From an uncultured Paracoccus sp. (GTDB taxonomy: Bacteria; Pseudomonadota; Alphaproteobacteria; Rhodobacterales; Rhodobacteraceae), in assembly GCA_937859005.1 (NCBI GenBank), contig CALLYR010000357.1, positions 1 through 6,881 on the forward strand: a stretch of 6,881 bases of DNA, written 5' to 3'. Of the stretch, positions 1 through 4,966 are shown piece by piece (the stretch's first letter is position 1; each line of letters begins with the position of its first letter). A model generated the notes under the pieces. That model searched no databases. It was not told where the DNA came from and worked only from the letters and a program-made list of their open reading frames with translations. Both the position numbers and the translations under genes were made by a program.

Positions 1-636
1 AACGGGCAGGGTCATTCGATGCTGGGCAACAGCTATTGGGCGGCGCAGGGGGTGCCGATCCTTGCGCATGAGGACGCGGCCCGCGATTTCATCGACGAAC
101 AGGGACCGCAGGGGCTTGAGGCGCTGAAATCCTATGCCCGCGAGAATGCCGAAGGCACCACCATCGTCGCGCCCACCGAGACATTCACCGACCGCAAGGA
201 CATCGTGATGGGCGGCACCCGGATCGAGGTGCTGCATCTCGGTCCCGCCCATTCGCCCGGCGACACGCAGGTCTGGCTGCCGGGCAGCAAGGTGCTGATC
301 GCGGGCGACATCGCCTTCACCGAGCGGATGCCGCCGATCTTTCAGGGCACCTGCACAAGCTGCTGGATCGAGACATTCGAGACGAAGCTGGAGCCGCTGG
401 GGGCCGGGATCATCGTGCCCGGCCACGGGGCGCCGACCGACCTTGCCACCGTGCGGCACGGGACGACCGATTACCTCAAGGACCTGCGCGCCAGGATCGC
501 CCGGCATATCGAGGACGGCGGCGATCTGGCAGGGGCGTATCATGTCGATCAGTCGCAGTGGAAATATATGGACACCTTCGAGGAACTGGCGACCAGGAAC
601 GCGGGCGCGGTCTTCACGGAAATGGAGTTCGAATGA
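1..636 (+). CDS. MBL-fold metallo-hydrolase, 5'-truncated by window edge
   Basis: The reading frame is open from base 1, so the gene starts upstream of the window; the ATG at 19 is internal, because the residues before it (NGQGHS) continue into the usual post-motif LGN. Numbering from base 1, the later metallo-beta-lactamase motifs are present: His84 in AHSPGD, Asp103 in AGDIAF, and His142 in PGHG. These normally supply metal ligands of a dinuclear site. The first motif, normally HxHxDH, is not recognisable: the sequence reads NGQGHSMLGN. A CTSC (CxxC) pair lies at about 118-121. The C-terminal helical part ends in an acidic MEFE. In family terms this is a SoxH/glyoxalase-II-like hydrolase (thiolester or sulfur-compound substrates are possible), but the substrate cannot be read from the sequence. 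Its stop overlaps the 3' end of the convergent YeeE-family gene by 23 bp, which supports a link to sulfur metabolism only weakly. Confidence 0.85.
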   Translation, partial: NGQGHSMLGNSYWAAQGVPILAHEDAARDFIDEQGPQGLEALKSYARENAEGTTIVAPTETFTDRKDIVMGGTRIEVLHLGPAHSPGDTQVWLPGSKVLIAGDIAFTERMPPIFQGTCTSCWIETFETKLEPLGAGIIVPGHGAPTDLATVRHGTTDYLKDLRARIARHIEDGGDLAGAYHVDQSQWKYMDTFEELATRNAGAVFTEMEFE

Positions 637-1702
637 GCATCGGCCGGCGCAGGCCCTCGCGCGGCTGATCGACCAGCCAGTCGGTGACGACGCCGCCCAC
701 CCACATCGACAGCAGCGCGACCCAGGCGGTCAGGGCAAGGATCGAACTGCCGCTGACGCCGTTGCCGATGGAACAGCCGCCGGCCAGCATCCCCCCGAAC
801 CCCATCATCACCGCGCCGACCATCGCGCGCCGGGTCTGGCCCGCGCTTTCAAAGGTCTGGAACCGCAGCTCGCCCCCGATGATCGCGGCCAGGAACGACC
901 CGATGAACACGCCCGGCACCAGCCCGATGTCGAAGCTCCATCCCGAAAACGGATCCAGCAGCGCCATCAGGGTGTTGGCGGAGGGGCCGGTAAAGGTGAC
1001 CGAGGTGACGGTGACCGGCTCGAACGCGACCTGCGCAAGGCTGTAGGTCAGGAAATAACCGATCGCCACCACCACCCCCACGCCTGCGCCGAAGACCAGG
1101 ATGTTCGGCGAAATCCGGTTCCGCCGCGCCAGATACAGCGCCAGCGCCGCGGTCGCGACGCCCAGCGCCAGCCCCGACCATTCCGGCAGGCGCAGCACGG
1201 CCATCACATCCAGATTGCGGCCCTCGGGCGTCGTCCACAGGGCGGCCAGTTGCGTGCGCGCATCGCTCAGCCAGCCGCGCAGCGCCATCTGGGCGGTGAC
1301 GGCGAAGATCAGCCCCGACAGGATCGACCGCAGGTTGCCGGTGGCCGCCAGCACCAGCAGCCGCCCCGGACAGCCGCGCGCCAGGATCATGCCCGCGCCG
1401 AAGACCAGCCCCCCGATGATCGCGCCGCTGAGGCTGCCGGTCACGGCCATCATCCGCGCCTGGTCCGGGTCGAACCAGCCGTTCAGGCGCGCGACCTGCA
1501 CCCAGACCGCGGCCGAGGAAAACGTCAGCAGCCACACCGCCATGCGCGGCCCCAGCCGGCCGCGGGCGAATTCCACCGTCGCCGCCCGCAGGCAAAAGGC
1601 CGAACGCTGCGCCGCGGCCCCGAACAACATGCCCACGACCAGCCCGATCAGGGCCGATGCGGGATAATCGCCGATCCGGTCGATCAGGCCCGTCAGATCC
1701 AT
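614..1702 (-). CDS. YeeE/YedE (TsuA-type) sulfur-compound membrane transporter
   Basis: This is a 362-residue, strongly hydrophobic polytopic protein with about eight or nine likely membrane segments (for example near 14-33, 54-72, 88-108, 175-193, 203-222, 260-279, 293-312 and 322-345). It contains exactly three cysteines, each in a family motif: Cys37 in SAFCLR, Cys111 in RGCPGR and Cys310 in GGCSIGNG. In the characterised thiosulfate channel TsuA (YeeE), three such conserved cysteines line the path and relay thiosulfate, so uptake of thiosulfate or a related sulfur species across the inner membrane is the best inference. The start at 1702 is chosen because AAAGAGG sits just upstream and MDLTGLIDRIG leads straight into the first helix. 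A longer open frame to 2029 adds about 109 Pro/Arg/Gly-rich residues that look non-coding. The stop overlaps the convergent MBL gene by 23 bp, leaving no room for a terminator between them. Confidence 0.9.
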   Translation of the reverse strand: MDLTGLIDRIGDYPASALIGLVVGMLFGAAAQRSAFCLRAATVEFARGRLGPRMAVWLLTFSSAAVWVQVARLNGWFDPDQARMMAVTGSLSGAIIGGLVFGAGMILARGCPGRLLVLAATGNLRSILSGLIFAVTAQMALRGWLSDARTQLAALWTTPEGRNLDVMAVLRLPEWSGLALGVATAALALYLARRNRISPNILVFGAGVGVVVAIGYFLTYSLAQVAFEPVTVTSVTFTGPSANTLMALLDPFSGWSFDIGLVPGVFIGSFLAAIIGGELRFQTFESAGQTRRAMVGAVMMGFGGMLAGGCSIGNGVSGSSILALTAWVALLSMWVGGVVTDWLVDQPREGLRRPMLIRTPFP

Positions 1703-1849
1703 TGCTTGCCTCTTTCCGTGACCCGGTTCCGGCCCGTCTTTGCCGCCGGGGCCGGGGCCGTCATGTCCGGGGCGAAGATGGGGATTGCGCCGGGGTGGTG
1801 CAATTCCCTTTGTTTTTTGGGGTGATTCGTGATACATGACAGGCACAGT

Positions 1850-1888
1850 TTCCGCAAATGCCTGCGGCCCGGCCGTATGCCTGCGGAA
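1850..1888. repeat. Clustered TGCGG half-sites: 10-bp direct repeat plus inverted copy
   Basis: ATGCCTGCGG occurs at 1858-1867 and again at 1877-1886, a perfect 10-bp direct repeat with a 19-bp period. TTCCGCA at 1850-1856 is the exact inverse complement of TGCGGAA at 1882-1888, and CCGCA at 1852-1856 also pairs with TGCGG at 1863-1867 across 6 nt. The cluster could be an operator for a dimeric regulator of carD or of the divergent transporter. I cannot match it to a known consensus, and GC-rich sequence makes short repeats likelier by chance. Confidence 0.45.
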
Positions 1889-1950
1889 CAGACTGCCCCC
1901 TCGACCGTCTGCCCGGTCGGAACGAATGACAATCCCCACGAGGACCCAAG

Positions 1951-1980
1951 GCGGGGAAAGCCCCCGTCCCGGGTTCTTTT
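1951..1980 (+). promoter_or_regulatory. Attenuator-like alternative hairpins in the carD leader
   Basis: GCGGGG (1951-1956) can pair with CCCCGT (1962-1967, one G-U) around a 5-nt loop. The same C-rich strand can instead pair as CCCG (1963-1966) with CGGG (1970-1973), which is followed at once by TTCTTTT (1974-1980). The two folds exclude each other, as in attenuation. The second stem is only 4 bp, so this is a weak candidate and may simply reflect a C/G-rich leader. It ends 36 nt before the carD start codon. Confidence 0.2.
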
Positions 1981-2015
1981 GCGCCCCCCCCGGCGCATCC
2001 CTGGAAGGAAGCTTG

Positions 2016-2528
2016 ATGTCCAAGACCAAGAAGAATGAATTCCGTCCCGATGATTTCGTGGTCTATCCCGCGCATGGCGTAGGCCGCATCATGTCGATCG
2101 AAGAACAGGAAATCGCCGGCCTGCGGCTGGAAATGTTCGTCATCTCGTTCGAGAAGGACAAGATGACCCTGCGCGTGCCGACCGCGCGCGCCAGCGAAAT
2201 CGGCATGCGCAGCCTGGCGAGCCCCGATCTGGTGGACCGCGCGATGGAGACGCTGAAGGGCAAGGCCCGCGTCAAGCGCGCGATGTGGTCGCGCCGCGCC
2301 CAGGAATACGAACAGAAGATCAATTCCGGCGACCTGCTGTCGATCGCCGAGGTGGTGCGCGACCTGCACCGCAACGACGACCAGCGCGAACAGTCCTATT
2401 CCGAACGCCAGCTGTACGAGGCCGCGCTTGACCGCCTGACCCGCGAGGTCGCGGCCGTGGCCGGCATCGACGAAGGCGGCGCGCAGAAGAAAGTCGAATC
2501 GGTCCTGACCTCGCGCGCTGCGGCGTAA
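2016..2528 (+). CDS. carD: CarD/CdnL-family RNA polymerase-binding transcription regulator
   Basis: A 170-residue cytoplasmic protein of the CarD_CdnL_TRCF family. The N-terminal Tudor-like RNA polymerase interaction domain covers about residues 8-65 (FVVYPAHGVGRI, then FVISFEKDKMTLRVP). The helical DNA-binding domain follows from about 70, with the signature MWSRRAQEYEQKINSG at 90-105. Trp91 corresponds to the conserved tryptophan that wedges into the minor groove at the upstream edge of the -10 element and stabilises the open complex. In Rhodobacter sphaeroides, CarD activates the many promoters lacking T at -7 and represses its own promoter; the same role is inferred here. The start at 2016 is preferred over upstream in-frame codons because AAGGAA lies 5 nt before it and MSKTKKNEF matches the family's short N-terminus. 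The gene is monocistronic, ending in its own terminator at 2559-2585. Confidence 0.96.
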   Translation: MSKTKKNEFRPDDFVVYPAHGVGRIMSIEEQEIAGLRLEMFVISFEKDKMTLRVPTARASEIGMRSLASPDLVDRAMETLKGKARVKRAMWSRRAQEYEQKINSGDLLSIAEVVRDLHRNDDQREQSYSERQLYEAALDRLTREVAAVAGIDEGGAQKKVESVLTSRAAA

Positions 2529-2558
2529 GGCGGCGCACGGCCGATCCAGCAGAGCGGG

Positions 2559-2585
2559 AGGGCAGGCAGGCGCCTGCCCTTTCTT
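2559..2585 (+). terminator. Rho-independent terminator of carD
   Basis: Perfect 9-bp arms AGGGCAGGC (2559-2567) and GCCTGCCCT (2572-2580) enclose a 4-nt loop and run into the T-rich stretch TTTCTT (2580-2585). It starts 30 nt after the carD stop codon. The next gene on this strand begins 120 nt later, so this separates carD from the sulfotransferase. Confidence 0.85.
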
Positions 2586-2640
2586 GATTCCTGGCTTTCC
2601 TTAATCCCTGCCGCGCCCTGCGCGGCTGCAGCTCGCGACA

Positions 2641-2670
2641 TTGACACCTCGCAGCGCGGGAGTTCATGCT
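2641..2670 (+). promoter_or_regulatory. Candidate sigma70-type promoter for the sulfotransferase
   Basis: A perfect TTGACA (-35) lies at 2641-2646, with a poor -10 candidate CATGCT at 2665-2670 after an 18-bp spacer (3 of 6 matches). It sits downstream of the carD terminator and would start transcription about 30 nt before the GTG codon. The perfect -35 is the main support; the -10 is weak. Confidence 0.35.
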
Positions 2671-2705
2671 GGATCGGATGTCGGCGGTCGAAAGGAAATG
2701 CGCCC

Positions 2706-3563
2706 GTGTCGCTGAAAGTCATGATCTCGATTCATGTCCCCAAGACGGGCGGCACCAGCTTCAGGTGGATGCTTGAGGAACTGTTCGGTGCCGGTTTTCA
2801 ACCCGACTATCATCAGGAGCCGCGTCCGGCGCTGATGGACGGGCCCGAACTGCGTGGCACCGATGACGAGATACGGGCGCTTTTCATCGATATCCGCTGC
2901 GTTCACGGCCATTTCAATGCGAGCAAGTACCTGCGCCTGCGCGACATCGAGGGAATAGAGCCGGTGTTCATCACATGGCTGCGGGATCCGGCAGAACGTT
3001 GCATGTCCACCTATCATTATCTGCGCAAGCTGGACACGCGGCCCGAGCAGCGGCCCGAGTGGGAACGGGCGGCCAAGACAATGACCATCAAGGATTTCTT
3101 CGAACAGACGCGGTATGGAACCAATCGCCAGTTCGTGCAGTTGCACGCATTGGAACGGGACGACCTGGCCTTCATCGGCTGCACCGAAAGGTTCAACGAA
3201 AGCATCAGGATCTTTCTTCAGATGTTCTTTCCGCATGTCACCCGGATGCAGCTTCAGCATGAACTGAGGAATGAGGAGCGGACAGGCAGATACCAGATTC
3301 CGCCGATCCTGCGCGCCCGCCTGATCGAGCAGAACGTCCTTGATGAACAGTTGTATCAGTATGGCAGGGGCTGGCTGTCAGGCGCCTTGCGCAGCCTGCC
3401 AGCCCCGTCCGATACCTTCAGCCTAGCGCCGCCAGAATCCGCGCCCAGCTTCGCGCGCCTCTGGCGAAGCTTTCGACGTCGTATTTCTCGTTGGGCGAAT
3501 GGATACGGTCATCGTCGCGGCCGAAACCGATCAGCATCGAATCCATCCCGAGAATCCGCTTGA
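2706..3563 (+). CDS. Sulfotransferase family protein (P-loop, PAPS-dependent type)
   Basis: This 285-residue protein resembles family-2 carbohydrate sulfotransferases. The 5'-phosphosulfate-binding loop is VPKTGGTS at 11-18 (Lys13), the 3'-phosphate-binding motif is RDPAERCMSTY at 93-103 (Arg93, Ser101), and HGHF at 67-70 matches the catalytic-histidine region of 2-O-sulfotransferases. FIGCTERFNESI at 157-168 is another family block. It should transfer sulfate from PAPS to a glycan or other acceptor; the acceptor is unknown. No signal peptide or membrane segment is seen. GTG at 2706 is preferred, with AAAGGAAA at 2691-2698; ATG at 2721 gives a protein five residues shorter but has no good ribosome-binding site. 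Residues 238-285 are encoded antisense to the neighbouring dipeptidase gene and form a Ser/Arg-rich basic tail, unlike the family core. Codons rare in high-GC genomes occur (two ATA, one AGA, several AGG). This suggests acquisition with readthrough into the neighbour. Confidence 0.87.
   Translation: MSLKVMISIHVPKTGGTSFRWMLEELFGAGFQPDYHQEPRPALMDGPELRGTDDEIRALFIDIRCVHGHFNASKYLRLRDIEGIEPVFITWLRDPAERCMSTYHYLRKLDTRPEQRPEWERAAKTMTIKDFFEQTRYGTNRQFVQLHALERDDLAFIGCTERFNESIRIFLQMFFPHVTRMQLQHELRNEERTGRYQIPPILRARLIEQNVLDEQLYQYGRGWLSGALRSLPAPSDTFSLAPPESAPSFARLWRSFRRRISRWANGYGHRRGRNRSASNPSRESA
3367..3406. repeat. Strong inverted repeat at the dipeptidase 3' end
   Basis: Perfect 9-bp arms GGGGCTGGC (3367-3375) and GCCAGCCCC (3398-3406) flank 22 nt that can pair further (AGGC at 3380-3383 with GCCT at 3394-3397). 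It lies inside the sulfotransferase frame and 11 nt past the dipeptidase stop codon on the minus strand, the right place to end the minus-strand transcript. No T-run follows on either strand, so it may act as a 3'-stabilising stem or a Rho-associated end and not as a classic intrinsic terminator. Confidence 0.45.
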
Positions 3564-4800
3564 AGTCGCCTGCGACGGGAATGGACCCGCCCGCGCCGAT
3601 GAAGGCCGCCTCGCGCCCCCATTCATCGGACAGTGCCGCGCGCGCGGCCGTGAAGGCGGGGTCCGAGGTGTCCATGCGGCTTGCCTGCGAGCCGCCGTGT
3701 TCGTGGAACGCGACGGAACAATCTGCCGGCACATGGGCGCGGACATGGGCGCGGAACGCCTCGCGGATCGCCTCGGGGTCCTGATGCCCGACCAGGCGGA
3801 AGCTGACCTTGGCGCGGGCCTCGGCGGGCAGCACGGTCTTGAAGCCTTCGCCGGCATAGCCCCCGGCGATGCCGTTGATCTCGAAGGTGGGGCGGTTCCA
3901 GACCATCTCCAGCCCCGTGCGGCCCTTTTCGCCGACAGGCTCCCTCAGGCCCACGCGCGCCAGGAAATCGCCCGCGTCGAAGGCCAGACCCTGCCAGTCG
4001 GCGCGCAGTTGCGGGGACAGTTCCTCCACCCCATCGTAAAAGCCGGGCAGCGTCACCCGGCCGTCCGCGTCCTTGACGGTGGCCAGCGCATTGACCAGCA
4101 CCTGCAGCGGATTGGCCGCAAGCCCGCCGAAGCTGCCCGAATGCAGGTCGCGGTCGGCGGCGCGGATCACGATTTCCTCGCCCACCAGCCCGCGCAGCTG
4201 CGTGGTGATGGCGGGGCGGCCGTCCGAATACATGCCTGTGTCGCAGATCATCGCAAGGCCCGCGCGCAACTCGTCCGCATTGTCGCGCAGGAACGGCTGC
4301 AGGCTGGGGCTGCCCGATTCCTCCTCGCCCTCGAACAGCAGGACCAGGCCGGGGGGCAGGGTGCCGTGGACGGCCTTCCACGCGCGGAACGCCTCGACAA
4401 AGGTCATCAGCTGGCCCTTGTCGTCGGCGGCGCCTCGGGCGCGGATCACCGGGCCCTGGGCCGTGTCCTCGATGGCCGGGTCGAAGGGGGGACGGTCCCA
4501 CAGGTCCAGCGGATCGACCGGCTGCACGTCATAGTGGCCATAGAACAGCAGCGGCCGCCGCGCGCCCGGCTGCGAATGCGCCACCACCATCGGATGCCCG
4601 GCCGTGTCGCGCACCGCGGCGTCGAAGCCCATCGAGGCCAGTTCGTCCCGCAGCCAGTCCGCCGCGCGGCGCACGTCGCCCGCATGGGCCGGGTCGGTCG
4701 AGATCGACGGGATGCGCAGGAAATCGGCCAGACGCTCCAGCGCCTGGGGCAGATCGGCGTCAAGCTGCGCCAGCACCTCGTCAAGCCTGTGGGTGGGCAT
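3418..4800 (-). CDS. M20-family dinuclear zinc dipeptidase
   Basis: A 460-residue cytoplasmic metallopeptidase of the M20 family (PepV/CNDP-like dipeptidase group). The metal and catalytic motifs are all present in order: His89 and Asp91 in GHYDVQP, Asp126 in AADDKGQ, Glu160-Glu161 in GEEESGS (general base and zinc ligand), Asp187 in ICDTGMY, and His434 in IHSPNEK. HSGSFGG at 220-226 is the dimerisation/lid-domain histidine motif, and GAGGSIP at 402-408 is the substrate-binding loop. The usual reaction is hydrolysis of dipeptides or related amide bonds; the exact substrate is not evident. The start is placed at 4800 because AAGGA precedes it by about 7 nt; an in-frame ATG at 4827 would add nine residues but lacks a ribosome-binding site. 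It is transcribed divergently from hemA. Its last 146 bp overlap the sulfotransferase on the other strand. Confidence 0.94.
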   Translation of the reverse strand: MPTHRLDEVLAQLDADLPQALERLADFLRIPSISTDPAHAGDVRRAADWLRDELASMGFDAAVRDTAGHPMVVAHSQPGARRPLLFYGHYDVQPVDPLDLWDRPPFDPAIEDTAQGPVIRARGAADDKGQLMTFVEAFRAWKAVHGTLPPGLVLLFEGEEESGSPSLQPFLRDNADELRAGLAMICDTGMYSDGRPAITTQLRGLVGEEIVIRAADRDLHSGSFGGLAANPLQVLVNALATVKDADGRVTLPGFYDGVEELSPQLRADWQGLAFDAGDFLARVGLREPVGEKGRTGLEMVWNRPTFEINGIAGGYAGEGFKTVLPAEARAKVSFRLVGHQDPEAIREAFRAHVRAHVPADCSVAFHEHGGSQASRMDTSDPAFTAARAALSDEWGREAAFIGAGGSIPVAGDFKRILGMDSMLIGFGRDDDRIHSPNEKYDVESFARGARSWARILAALG

Positions 4801-4891
4801 GGTCCGGTCCTTTTCTTCATGATTCATGGATGTGCGGCGGCCGCGGACATTTCGTCACATTCCGGGCGTTAGGGTGTGGCCTTGTGCGATC

Positions 4892-4905
4892 TTGAGCCTT
4901 ATCAA
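4892..4905 (+). promoter_or_regulatory. FNR/FnrL-type binding site upstream of hemA
   Basis: TTGAG-CCTT-ATCAA differs from the FNR consensus TTGAT-N4-ATCAA at one position (G for T). Its centre (4898.5) is 41.5 bp upstream of a start site predicted near 4940 from the candidate -10, the classic position for direct activation by FNR. In Rhodobacter sphaeroides, hemA is induced at low oxygen through FnrL, which makes this assignment credible. Confidence 0.75.
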
Positions 4906-4918
4906 TGCAGGACAAGCT

Positions 4919-4935
4919 CGATCAGACGATGATCG
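4919..4935. repeat. Perfect dyad overlapping the hemA -10 element
   Basis: CGATCA (4919-4924) and TGATCG (4930-4935) form a perfect 6-bp inverted repeat across 5 nt. It covers the candidate -10, so a protein bound here would be expected to repress. No regulator consensus is recognised. Confidence 0.4.
4928..4933 (+). promoter_or_regulatory. Candidate -10 element of hemA
   Basis: GATGAT matches TATAAT at four of six positions and lies where an FNR-activated promoter needs it. No good -35 is present because the FNR box occupies that place, as expected for class II activation. The predicted transcript start is near 4940, giving a leader of about 27 nt. Confidence 0.4.
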
Positions 4936-4966
4936 CACCCAGCCAGATACGCAAGGGAGCATGCCG

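Larger units (their letters stand above)
1703..2015. other. Divergent intergenic region between YeeE-family gene and carD
   Basis: There is no convincing gene in these 313 bp; open frames here are unconserved extensions or shadows. It must hold the promoters for both flanking genes. An AT-rich patch around 1800-1840 (T-run at 1809-1818, then GTGAT-TC-GTGAT) is the most promoter-like part, but no good -35/-10 pair can be assigned on either strand. Structures seen: TTCCGCA at 1850-1856 with TGCGG copies at 1863-1867 and 1882-1886; a hairpin CGACCG/CGGTCG at 1902-1919; alternative G/C hairpins at 1951-1973 followed by TTCTTTT; and a C-looped hairpin GCGCC/GGCGC at 1981-1996. The carD ribosome-binding site AAGGAA is at 2005-2010. 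Confidence 0.7.
4801..4966. other. Divergent promoter region between dipeptidase and hemA
   Basis: These 166 bp contain the FNR-type box and candidate core promoter of hemA (listed separately). The dipeptidase promoter must also lie here, pointing left, but no convincing -35/-10 pair stands out; TTGATA on the minus strand near 4905-4900 is a possible -35 that overlaps the FNR box. The hemA ribosome-binding site AAGGGAG is at 4953-4959; its spacing fits the ATG at 4967 (7 nt) and is too tight for the ATG at 4961. Confidence 0.6.

Noticed and set aside
637..700. Possible bidirectional terminator after the MBL gene
   Set aside because: Only short, imperfect GC pairings without a T-run are present, and the segment is coding for the transporter on the other strand.
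443..1825. 460-codon plus-strand open frame across the transporter gene
   Set aside because: The product is rich in Arg, Gln, His and Pro with no recognisable domain, and it lies opposite a clear membrane protein.
1703..2029. N-terminal extension of the YeeE-family protein
   Set aside because: The extra residues are Pro/Gly/Arg-rich, cross the carD start region, and a good ribosome-binding site supports the start at 1702.
1761..2369. 202-codon minus-strand open frame opposite carD
   Set aside because: It runs antisense through the conserved CarD core and has no domain signature.
614..3563. Idea that transporter, MBL hydrolase and sulfotransferase form one sulfur island
   Set aside because: carD and a strong terminator separate them, orientations differ, and PAPS-type sulfotransferases serve glycan modification, not sulfur oxidation or uptake.
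4831..4849. TGT-N13-ACA resembling a CrtJ/PpsR site (TGT-N12-ACA)
   Set aside because: The spacing is off by one and the interior is a GC-rich near-palindrome; chance is a sufficient explanation.
3499..4872. 457-codon open frame on the plus strand across the dipeptidase gene
   Set aside because: It is antisense to a complete M20 enzyme with all catalytic motifs; the product is low-complexity Arg/Ala/Gly-rich, as expected of a shadow frame in GC-rich DNA.
4826..4966. 47-residue N-terminal extension of HemA
   Set aside because: It would translate through the FNR box and promoter; known HemA proteins start at the MDY position, which has a well-spaced ribosome-binding site.
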